From positions 16,274,001-16,338,000 of the forward strand of contig BSWB01000008.1 of NCBI GenBank assembly GCA_033239125.1: a stretch of 64,000 nucleotides of DNA, read 5' to 3'. The position numbers and the translations under genes were made by a program. Of the stretch, positions 41,631 through 52,670 are shown piece after piece. Numbering within the stretch: the stretch's first letter is position 1; every line of letters begins with the position of its first letter. The notes beneath the pieces were generated by a model that saw only the letters and a program-made list of their open reading frames with translations, had not been told where the DNA came from and did not search any database. This DNA is from Fagopyrum homotropicum (taxonomy: Eukaryota; Streptophyta; Magnoliopsida; Caryophyllales; Polygonaceae).

Positions 41631-44525
41631 TGTAATATCCGGGATTTTTTTTATTTCGTTTAATTCCGTAGCAAACCGGATTTTGATCCGTTGATCCCTA
41701 TATGTCTATCTAGTCGAACACAATATCTCAAAATTTTATCATTTTATGTAGCCTCACTTCACATAAAATGATAAGTTTTTGTAACAAACCCTAATACATC
41801 AAACTCTAGTTTATAACATGACTTGTCTTTGAAAAGGTCAAGACGAGCACCAGACAAGGTCAAGACGAGATCATGACGAGTTATGACAAGACCATGACTA
41901 ACTCGTGACAAACCATGCATGGCCATGACAAGCTGTTGACAAGGCCTTGACAAGGTCTTGACAACTTCCAGTCCAAACTCTTACCTTGTTCCTGGCCCAG
42001 CTTCATGCCAGCCTTGCCTCAACCCAGATTGCAGCGACCCCTTGCCCGGATGCAGCCGCCTGTTTGTGGGAGTGCTGGCCCAGTAACTTGTCCAGCCCAG
42101 CAAATTGAAGAGAGAAGCCGGCCATCACCTTCGCAAGCCCAAGAACACTCCAACTCTCCTACCGCTTTTCACATCCTCTGATGGACGTTACAAAGGATTG
42201 TAATTGCCCTGGATTCACGCAGGATATTAGGCCACGGCGATCCTCTCCTTTCCAGCCCCGTCTAGATCTGTCCAAGTTCACTCAACGACTGTCACCTCCT
42301 CTTTGGCCTCTCTCCTAACCCCTTTCCCTCCCGTCTCTTCGTCCAGTTTCCTCAGCCTCATGGTGCTTCATTCCCTCTACAGAAGCAAAAGAATACTTCA
42401 ACAACAGGCCTAAATCAGAGTAGTGCATCTTCACGTGATGACCCTTTACATCAGGCCGGTGCACACAATCTGTGAGTCCTACTCCTCTCCTACTCTTCTG
42501 TTATCTCTTCCGATCTGAGCAAGCCTATTTGCAGTGTACGAGATCTCTTTATATACGAGTACAAGTGCAGATAGGTGAGCTGCCTCAGTGCTGCAACAAA
42601 TCCGAGTGAGAGTCTTGCAACGCAGAACCGCCTCCTTTCTCTCACGTAAGCCTATATCTATCCCCCTCCTTCGCCTCTGCACCGACGTTACAGCAACCGG
42701 ACCATTCACTGTCTCTGTCGCGAGCCACGCCATCCCACCAGTCTATCGCTCTTCTTGTCAAGGGCTATTAGCGAGTTGTCGACAGAGTTCATCCTAAACT
42801 GTGAGTCTTCTTATCGTAGTTCTTTCCTTTCTATGTATGGTGCAGTAGCTCAGGTTAACGTATGTATATCCCAAGGGTGGATGCTTGGGTGTGTCTTTAG
42901 TAGAGTAGATAGGTCTCTCATGGGTTGTGACGTGAGGGTATACAGTTTAGGAGTTTAGTTTTGAGTGTTGTCGTGGTGAGTTTCGAACTAGAGACCATCA
43001 GGTTGTTTGAATTACAGGTTATGTTGGCAAGACAGCTCGAAGTAGAGACCTTCTGAATACCTTTTATTTCAGACTTGAACTGCTGTGTGTTAGAATGGAG
43101 TTTCGATACAATAGAGTGAGCATCCACCGTTGAATTTTTGATATGTCGTAGAGGGATATACATAGTTTATGGTGTTAAAATTTGGGAACGAGTTAACGGT
43201 CGGATTTGAAGTTATTAAGCCTCAAAATACTGTGGTTACATAGTTTTATAAAGAACTCAAATTTTGACTAAGTATAGAGCTTTTGGAATTTTGGAACCCT
43301 CTTTGGAAATTTATATGGAGAGTTTGGTTGAGAATTTAGAGAGATCTTTGGCCTAATGATTAGTATGTATATCATAGAAGACTTGGTTAATTTCCTTAGA
43401 ATAATTAGATTTTTATTCGGTTCTCATATCTTAAGCCAAAGTCGGACCTTGGCGACTTTTTATAAAAGTCAAGAATGTAGTTAACCCTTCTAAATCTTTA
43501 GCAAACTTTCCTTCGAGAGTTTGAGTGGGATTTTGAGTTCCAAAGAATAGTTGGAACTTTGTTATGAAACTTTATAAAGTTTCGGGACCATGGTAAAATA
43601 GTCATTTACCCGTATAAGAGTATTTTGGTAGTTTATCTAATGATAGAGTTAAATATCTTAGAAGTCTGAGACTTCTAATTAAATGGGATACATTATTGAT
43701 CCACTTGCCTTTTATAACAGGCGGTTGAGTTCCTGCGGTTACAGACCGAGTCGAGATAACGGGATTATGTTTGGATTCAGGTAAGTCCTTTGGGCTTACT
43801 TAGCTGACTTCTAGATATGAGTATGAATAATGGTAGTGGTGTGTGAATGAGATGTTTATGGTTATATTTTAGTAATAGTGATACCGACCTATACCTTGGT
43901 CTAAGAGTAACGGGCGGTGGCATTCTGCTCAGTAGCCTGAGGGTGCTGGGGGTTTCTTTAGGGACTAGTCCACACTCGGTTTGTAGTGATGCTACCGGTG
44001 GAGGTGAGCTAGACCTACACCGGTTGGATAAGGAACGGAGGCGAGAACTCTTAAGATTCTCGTGCTACAACTTCAAAACGGAATAAAGTGAATCACCTAA
44101 GCTATCAGATAATAACCAAATTGTGTGCCAGCATGATGTTTATTTATGTTATTTTGAGTGTGTTTGTGCTATTATTATTTCTGCTTATATTTTGATTGTT
44201 AGCTAACGGTTTATCCGTGTTGTAGATTTGTAGGGATAGACAGTTGTAGAGAGATCTGGAACGGATGGTCAGCCGGGTTCACGTACTCATTAGATGGGGA
44301 CGGGGGAGTCTCCCATACATCATGCATGTTATGTATATGTATGTGTTTTGTAAGGTTGTCACATGTGTACATTCATACAATAAAAATATTATGTTTTGAA
44401 ATTGTTTTAAGTACATTTGTTCCTTATTGTAAGATCCAAGTAATGTTGTTGTTAAACCAAGGTCGGGACCCATTGTGAGGTCCTAACCGGTAGCTCCCCG
44501 AGTTCTGAGAACTTGGGGTGTTACA
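41631..44525 (+). repeat. 5' LTR of F (2895 bp)
   Basis: It shares the Tekay-type landmarks: the GTAAGTCCTTTGGGCTTACTTAGC hairpin (43781-43804), GTTAGCTAACGG (44199-44210), the GTCGGGACCCA block and the GTGTTACA end. It contains a TGAC-rich minisatellite (41816-41960). Frames such as 42479-42733 recur in the other LTR and are not genes. Confidence 0.85.
41816..41960 (+). repeat. TGAC-rich minisatellite in the F 5' LTR
   Basis: Variants of GACAAGGTCAAGACGAGC and ATGACAAG are repeated about ten times. The counterpart in the 3' LTR (49387-49560) has a different number and order of units. Confidence 0.75.
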
Positions 44526-44528
44526 ACA

Positions 44529-44540
44529 TGGTATCAGAGC
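44529..44540 (+). other. Initiator tRNA-Met primer-binding site of F
   Basis: TGGTATCAGAGC, three bases after the 5' LTR, is an exact match to the usual plant site. Confidence 0.9.
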
Positions 44541-47500
44541 TCTGGGTTGGCAACAATGGCACTTGAAATCTTCTAAAAGACCGAATGTATAAAATAACCA
44601 AAACCCGAAAGAGGTCTAAGATTTTCAAAACGGATTTCTATTTTTACACACGTGCATAGTCGGGTTGTTGGGTTAGTAGTACGTCGGACCACCATCGTTC
44701 TCCGTGGATCTCTGCAACTTGGAATGATAAGTGAGTTAGTATATAGACTTATATTGATATGTTTTAATGTATGATTATATAAATGTGCATGTGTAGCATG
44801 TTAGTATCCTAAAGGATACCTTATATCCTTTAGTTAAGATATCATGAATCGATTATCGCCTCATGATAAATCGGTAGCGGACTTGAAGAGTTTTCAACAC
44901 GAGATAATGGATTCAGACCTAGGATTGAGTGTTATACTCTGGTGGGTGTCCTTGTGACCATATAAATCATCCGAAGAACGAGTGGGCAAAGAAGTAAAGA
45001 TGTGGAGACAATTTTCACCACAAGTACCGTCCGATGGGAAAGGAATCCCCGAGTCAGGTCAGGCATAAAGGAACAGGAAGTCATGCAAGGGACTTCGTCG
45101 TATGAAGCCGAGAGATGAATTAGAAGAACAATACAAGAGACGACAAGAGCGTAGAATGGAGATAATAATGGAAAAACAAGAATCATATAGAACGAAGTAC
45201 AACCAAGAATGGCGGAGTAAAGGACGTTACAATCAAGGCGGACGCCGCCATAAGCAAGCATGGACATGAGAGTACAAAGAAGAAAGAGTGTTGACCCAAT
45301 TGTGAGAAATTAAAAGGTACAAAGATAGAGAGTGAGTCTAATACGAGAAATAAATTTTGTAATCATGGAAGCATGTGGATTCCTTCAAGGATACAAGAAT
45401 TTTGAATGAAACTCCGACATAAGTATCAAAGAAACTAGAAGTCTAAAGTTGAGACAACAAATGTCTATAAAGGTAGCAGGATCAAAACAACACCAATCAA
45501 GGGGAACAATATGGGAAAGTAATTTTGGTGGACTAGAGAGAGTCCACAATAACTTATCATTCACCTAAAGGTTTAAGTTACCAACATTGACGGTCATATC
45601 GGAGGACCGCAAGTAAACGATGAACAAAGTAAGAAGAATCGTGGAGACACGCTTACGAGTTATTGTGGAAGCCTTGATAAACTCCTTGACGACAGATAAA
45701 TGTTAGGATTAGACTCAAAAGAGTATAGTGACCCCATAAGAGAACAAGAGAAGTGCAGACTTGGAAGGAGCTGAAGGACTACAAAAAATAGATTTCACCA
45801 AGTGTATCAAACTCCAAAAGAGATAGAAGAACCATAAGTCCGTGATCTTATAGAAGGTCAACTACAGACTAGTTGGTCATAACTGAGACATAACACGTGC
45901 GGGTCAACTAGTAGTAACGGGTTGACAGTTAAGGAGGATAACCATAGACTTATGAAAGAATTTTATAGACATTTGGAGGACCCCTTTAAGAGATCAACGG
46001 CGACAAATGTGAAGTTAAATCGGTACACGTGCTAGTAACCTTAATAGTAAGAAGGAGTGAGTCGAGTCAGTAACTCTAATTAAGAACTTAAGAAGAAAGA
46101 CTAGATGGCCAGGAATGACCCCCGTATGTTATTTGAGACCAAGAGAATTGTGTAAGTGATTTACATACCACAACTAGTACTGATGGATTAAAATGGAGAA
46201 CTAGAAGAGTAAGAAGTATACACTTTTGATAAGGTTCTATGTCAGCCAAGACAGAGTGTGCGTATCATTTCATACAAGGAAGAATGATGATTCTCCTACG
46301 ATATTTGCAGAAGAAACCCTTGTGACTAAGAGATGCACGGAAGGAAGCACTACAATTGAGTGTAAGAGCAAAAATAGAACCCCACAAGTATAGAGAAGTT
46401 TTTACCTCGTCAGAGAGATAAGAAGTGGTGAGGAATCACGACGCCAATATCAAAAGGAGTAGGAGGCTGGTAGCAGAGGTAATAGAGTTTAACAGAGCAA
46501 TATTATAAACAACGCTAATGAAGGAACATGTGAGAATTACCTAGGGGACTCGAGAAAGAGAGTTGACCTAAGGAAATGGAAGTGGGAAGGATAGAACGAA
46601 CTAACGAAGGGGAAATGATTAACCGAGTAGTTGATGCTTACCAAATTTTATTCCAGTAGAGCATGAGAAGAGGGAGTTCAGGATATTGAAATAAGTCAAC
46701 TATAGACTGACTGACGTCAACGGAGGACGTGCAAGTGTTTCTTTTGGTATTGAGGAGTTATGTGCCGTTAATAAAAGATATTTGTGACTGTAGATTTATG
46801 AATTAGCCTTACCGACGCCTTGGAGGATTTCTTCAAGTAGGTAATGACAACCTTCTTTGATTAACTAAAGGCATGAAGAGAATTGAGTTATAGAATTTCT
46901 TACTGGCTGGTAAGATCAAACTCCGGTTGAGTCAGAGAGTTTTAGATCCATGTTAGAAAAATTCCAAAAGTAAACGGAAGAGGTCATCTTCCAACCGTTA
47001 TCTTAGTTCCTTAAGGCAAATAAGGAAGGTACTGGGTACTTCATCCAGATAGGACGTATGGTGTAATTGAGAGGAAGAGTTTTGGGATCAATCATTTTGG
47101 ACTCACGGAAAATGTCCTTATGATTAATGGCTGAAAACATAATTATCAAAGTAGCACAGCGAAAGCGTGATGGGTCCTAACCCACATAACAAGAAATTCG
47201 AGAGTACAGAAAATGACGTGTCGAGTTTAAGACGGTGATAATTGGTGAAATGCATTTCGTTTGGAAGGAACGTGAAATAGGCTACGTGGAGTGACAGGAA
47301 ATTTTGTAGAGGAACTGTATCACCATCTAAGATAGACGAGAAAGTATGTGCACATAGAAGTATAGAAAGAGAGTGGTACCCCATTATAGATACAAGTGAA
47401 GCATGCCAACCTCGTGACATGTCGGCAGACAAGTAAATTTGGAACTTAATACCTATCAGGGTACTTTAGAATGAGTTTTTTGATGGAATGAAAAAGGAAG

Positions 47501-48737
47501 TAACGATGTAATAAAGGTATTGTGTAGGGCCTGCACTAACAAGCTCAAGGTGAGTAACTATCAAGTTGAATCGAAAGACAGATAAGAAAAGGAAGCTACG
47601 GGAGTTTACTTACAGACCAGTACTCGTACATATAGAAAACATAATCTTAAGAGTAGAGTATAAGAAGAATTTTATATCGGAATGGAGTCGAGTTGCGTTT
47701 TGAGTAAGAGGGATGTTATAGGACACAGTGTAGTGTTAACAACTATTGAGTGGTGTGAGTAAATAACGGTGATGTGAGGTCACCTTGTATCTAATACCGT
47801 CATTCCAGACATATTTTATGTCACTCAGGACCTTGAAAAATACGTGAGAAGCCTAAGGTTGAGTTAATAATATATTAGAGATCCATAAATATTATAATAG
47901 TGCCAAGTAAATGCAGATGATGACCACTGGATTTGTGTCTCAAGTGATAGACCAGAAAAGGGTAAAGGTGATGATTCCTTACTTGAGGAATAAGATGAAT
48001 GAGTCATATTAAAAGACAAGATCAAGCGGGTTGTGATACGAAGAGCATTAGGCATTTGGTAAAGTGCTGGCGGAGGTCTAAGACCTTTGGCCTGAGTGTG
48101 TAGTCAAGTAATCATAACGAAGGGAAGAAAATTGACTAGGTTATTTTTGTACGGACATCAAAGGATCTGGAATTGAGTTGCAAAATGCGACCACTTGAGG
48201 CTGTAAAGTGGTTTATAAGTGATTGATGGACTAGTAATCCTCACCCTATTGGAGGGTGTAACCCTAGTTTTCTACGGATTCAGTTTGAGGGATACTTACC
48301 AGACAAAGGTTAGGACATCGGCTTAGAGGATCGGGCAATTAAGCCGGAGGATACCGATAAATAACAGGTAACCACGCTAGAACGTGATAGCAGGCACTTG
48401 TGAGGTCTGTACATGAAAAGATTTCAGAGTTAGTGGTTTTATGAAAAGCCGACGAGGATACCAAGGATACTATGGATAGTATGAGACATAACCTTTCAGA
48501 GACCTTTGTGGAGATAGTTGTAATCTAGGGAGCGACGAGTTAGGGTTTTGGCCCTATATCTGTGTTATGTTGTCTGACTATTTGTTTATTTCATGCTTGA
48601 GTGCTTAGTCAGGATGTGTGGTATTGATGACCTTGATATGCGGGATACTTATATGTGGAAACGATGACTCTTGTGTGGTAACAAGTTTATACATTAGATT
48701 CGTACCTTGAGGGCTGACCTTATGACTGACGTACTTT

Positions 48738-48931
48738 AAGTTTCGGGACGAAACTTATTCAAAGGGGGGATTGATGTAATACCCGGAAATATTTCTTCCG
48801 GCTATTTCAGAAACAAATCAGAACTCGACCATTCTGACCTCTTTCCGGCGCTTTAGTTATTTTGTATGGACTCCGACATTACGAGTCTTCTTTTAAGTTT
48901 CGGGACGAAACTTATTTTAAGGGGGTACTGA
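48738..48931 (+). repeat. Duplicated polypurine tract/LTR-start junction
   Basis: AAGTTTCGGGACGAAACTTA followed by a G-run and TGATGTAATA occurs twice: at 48738-48782 (then CCCGGAAATATTTCTTCC) and at 48896-48941 (then TCTGAATTTTTT). Only the second joins the full LTR. The 150 bp between them look like the start of a related LTR followed by the end of an internal region. Confidence 0.7.
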
Positions 48932-49337
48932 TGTAATATCTGAATTTTTTTTATATTTCGTTTAATTCCGTAGCAAACCGGATTTTGATCCGTTGATCCC
49001 TATATGTCTATCTAGTCGAACACAATATCTCAAAATTTTATCATTTTATGTAGCCTCACTTCACATAAAATGATAAAATTTTGAGATATTGTGTTCGACT
49101 AGATAGACATATAGGGATCAACGGATCGAAATTCGGTTTGCTACGGAATTAAACGAAATAAAAAAAATTCCGGATATTACATCAGTACCCCCTTAAAATA
49201 AGTTTCGTCCCAAAACTTAAAAGAAGACTTGTAATGTCGGAGTCCATACAGAAGAACTAAAGCGCCGGAAAGAGGTCACAACGGTCGAGTTCTGATTTGT
49301 TTTTGAAATAGCCGGAAGAAATATTTTCGGGTATTAC
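48776..49337. repeat. Large inverted duplication across the F 3' LTR start (~275-bp arms)
   Basis: Arms 48776-49050 and 49064-49337 are near-perfect reverse complements around the 13-bp loop TAGCCTCACTTCA. The right arm is an inverted copy of the LTR start, the polypurine tract and upstream sequence. The 5' LTR has no such insert: there CATAAAATGATAAG follows the loop directly. Confidence 0.85.
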
Positions 49338-52113
49338 ATAAAATGATAAGTTTTTATAACAAACCCTAATGCATCAAACCCTAGTTTATAACATGACTTG
49401 TCTTTGACAAGGTCAAGACGAGCACAAGACAAGGTCAAGACGAGCACAAGACGAAGTCAAGATGAGATCATGACGAGTTATGACAAGACCATGACTAACT
49501 CGTGACAAAGCCATGCATGGCCATGACAAGCTGTTGACAAGGCCTTGACAACTTCCAGCCCAAACTCTTACCTTGTTCCTGGCCCAGCTTCATGCCAACC
49601 TTGCCTCAACCCAGATTGCAGCGACCCCTTGCCCGGATGCAGCCGCCTGTTTGTGGGTGTGCTGGCCCAGTAACTTGTCCAGCCTAGCAAATTGAAGAGA
49701 GGAGCCGGCCATCACCTTCGCCAACCCAAGAACACTCTAACTCTCCTACCGCTTTTCACGTCCTCTGATGGACGTTACAAAGGATTTTAATTGCCCTAGA
49801 TTCACGCAGGATATCAGGCCACGACGATCCTTTCCTTTCCAGCCCCGTCTAGATCTGTCCAGGTTCACTCAACGACTGTCACCTCCTCTTTGGCCTCTCT
49901 CCTAACCCTTTTCCTCCCGTCTCTTCTTCCAGTTTCCTCAGCCTCCTGGTGCTTCATTCCCTCGTTACAGAAGCAAAAGAATACTTCAGCAACAGGCCTA
50001 AATCAGAGCAGTGCATCTTCACGTGATGACCCTTTACATCAGGCCGGTGCACACAATCGGTGAGTCCTACTCCTCTCCTGTTCTTCTGTTATCTCTTACG
50101 ATCTAAACAAGCCTATTTGCAGTGGACGAGATCTCTTTATACACGAGTACAAGTGCAGATAGGTGAGCTGCCTCAGTGCTGCAATAGATCCGAGTGAGAG
50201 TCTTGCAACGCAGAACCGCCTCCTTTCTCTCACGTAAGCCTAGATCTATCCCCCTCCTTTGCCTCTGCACCGACGTTATAACAACCGGACCATTCACTGT
50301 CTCTGTCACGAGCCACGCCATCCCACCAGTCTATCGCTCTTCTTGTCAAGGGCTATTAGCGAGTTGTCGATCGAGTTCATCCTAAGTTGTGAGTCTTCTT
50401 ATCGTAGTTCTTTCCTTTCTATGTATGGTGCAGTAGCTCAGGTTAACATATGTATATCCCAAGGGTGGATGCTTGGGTGTGTCTGTACTAGAGTAGATAG
50501 GTCTCTCTTGGGTTGTGACGTGAGGGTATACAGTTTAGGAGTTTAGTTTTGAGTGTTGTCCTGGTGAGTTTCGAACTAGAGACCATCAGGTTGGTTGAAT
50601 TACAGGTTATGTTGGCAAGACAGCTCGAAGTAGAGACCTTCTGAATACCTTTTATTTCAAACTTGAACTGTTGTGTTAGAATGGAGTTTCGATACATTAG
50701 AGTGAGCATCCACCATTGAATTTTTGATATGTCGTAGAGGGATATACATAGTTTATGGTGCTAAAATTTGGGAACGAGTTAACGGTCTGATTTGAAGTTA
50801 TTAAGCCTCAAAGTATTGTGGTTACACAGTTTTATAAAGAACTCAGATTTTGACTAAGTATAGAGCTTTTGGAATTTTGGAACCCTCTTTGAAAATTTAT
50901 ATGGAGAGTTTGGTTGAGAATTTTAGAGAGATCTTTGGCCTAATGATTAGTATGTATATCATAGAAGACTTGGTTAATTTCCTTAGAATAATTAGATTTT
51001 TATTCGGTTCTCATATCTTAAGCCAAAGTCGGACCTTGGCGACTTTTTATAATAGTCAAGAATGTAGTTAACTCTTCTTAATCTTTAGCAAACTTTCCTT
51101 TCAGAGTTTGAGTGGGGTTTTGAGTTCCAAAGAATAGTTGGAACTTTGTTATGAAACTTTATAAAGTTTCGGGACCAGGGGTAAAATAGTCATTTACCCG
51201 TATAAGAGTATTTTGGTAATTTATCTAATGATAGAGTTAAATATCTTAGAAGTCTAAGACTTCTAATTAAATGGGATACATTATTGATCCACTTGCCTTT
51301 TATAACAGGCGGTTGAGTTCCTGCGGTTACAGACCGAGTCGAGATAACGAAATTATGTATGGATTCAGGTAAGTCCTTTGGGCTTACTTAGTTGACTTCT
51401 AGATATGAGTATGAATAATGGTAGTGGTGTGTGAATGAGATGTTTATGGTTATATTTTAGTAATAGTAATACCGACCTATACCTTGGCCTAAGAGTAACG
51501 CGCGGTGGCATTCTGCTCAGTAGCCTGAGGGCGCTGGGGGTTTCTTTAGGGACTAGTCCACACTCGGTTTGTAGTGATGCTACCGGCGGAGGTGAGCTAG
51601 ACCTACACCGGTTGGATAAGGAACGGAGGCGAGAACTCTTAAGATTCTCGTGCCACAACTTCAAAATGGAATAAAGTGAATCACCTAAGCTATCAGATAA
51701 TAACCAAATTGTGTGCCAGTATGATGTTTGTTTATGTTATTTTAAGTGTGTTTGTGCTATTATTATTTCTTCTTATATTTGGATTGTTAGCTAACAGTTT
51801 ATCCGTGTTGTAGATTTGTAGGGATAGACAGTTGGAGAGAGATCCGGAACGGATGGTCAGCCGGGTTCACGTACTCATTAGATGGGGACGGGGGAGTCTC
51901 CCATACAACATGCATGTTATGTATATGTATATGTTTTGTAAGGCTGTCACATGTGTACATTCATACAATAAAAATATTATGTTTTGAAATTGTTTTAAGT
52001 ACATTTATGCCTTGTTGTAAGATCCAAGTAATGTTGTTGTTAAATCAAGGTCGGGACCCATTGTGAGGTCCTAACCGGTAGCTCCCCGAGTTCCGAGAAC
52101 TTGGGGTGTTACA
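48932..52113 (+). repeat. 3' LTR of F (3182 bp)
   Basis: It is homologous to 41631-44525. The roughly 290 extra bases are accounted for by the inverted duplication and by minisatellite differences. In this copy the GCTAACGG block reads GCTAACAG. Confidence 0.85.
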
Positions 52114-52599
52114 AAAACGCTCCATTACACTAATTTTCTCATTGGTTTCTCTCTTATAACCTAACTTAATATTATTTCATCAAAACTTCAATTATAAAAT
52201 TGAAAATATAGAAAATAATTTTCAAAAATAATATTGAATTAAAATTACATTTTTTTTGAAATGAAAAAAGAAAAAAAAAGAAGCTAATTATATTCTTTTA
52301 AATTTATATGTTTTTAAATTTATATGTTTTTGAAATGAAAAAAGAAAAAAAAAAGAAGCTAATTATATTCTTTCAAATTACGAGGACATCAAAAGAAAAC
52401 CTAAATTTGTGGATATCAAGAGGAAAAAACTCAAGGCTTAAAGACGACAAAATTATATTCTTTTAAATGTATATGTTTTTAAACATGAAACACAAGACTT
52501 AGTTTCGACAGAAAAAAAAGAAGAGTAATACTTCATAATAAAATAAACTTGATTCATGTCCCCTTATATAGATGAAGTTTATTTATTTATTATTTTTGG
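52114..52599. other. AT-rich flank between F and the LINE
   Basis: A ~70-bp block (TATGTTTTTGAAATGAAAAAAG... to GAAGCTAATTATATTC) is duplicated in tandem at 52250-52370. One unit of the ~200-bp repeat seen at 10674-11475 lies at about 52480-52590 (AAACATGAAACA, GTAATACTTCATAATA, TATATAGATGAAGTTTAT). No gene. Confidence 0.5.
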
Positions 52600-52670
52600 T
52601 GGGAAGGAGAGTCAGTGGTCTCCGGCGTATCTGGACACGCTTTATTATTGGAAAGAAGGATAAGTACCCA

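Larger units (their letters stand above)
44526..48931 (+). pseudogene. Non-coding interior of F with faint pol traces
   Basis: The first ~200 bp are a leader similar to that of element D. Further on, one segment (about 47080-47130) reads as a mutated form of the reverse-transcriptase MPFGLTNAPATFM-type stretch. Apart from this, motifs cannot be followed by eye. It is either an ancient wreck mobilised in trans or a non-autonomous derivative. Confidence 0.5.
41631..52113 (+). mobile_element. Element F: complete LTR retrotransposon with no coding capacity (10.5 kb)
   Basis: Two LTRs with TGTAATATC...GTGTTACA ends are flanked by AAAAC at 41626-41630 and 52114-52118. An intact TGGTATCAGAGC primer site follows the 5' LTR, and a polypurine tract precedes the 3' LTR. 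The LTRs are alike: I count 7 differences in 240 bp between 43847-44086 and 51435-51674, six of them transitions. The 4.4-kb interior has no frame longer than about 110 codons. Confidence 0.85.

Noticed and set aside
42479..42733. Frames repeated at 42479-42733/50103-50321 and 43847-44086/51435-51674
   Set aside because: They recur because they lie in the two LTRs of one element, not because of selection; stops and length vary between the copies.
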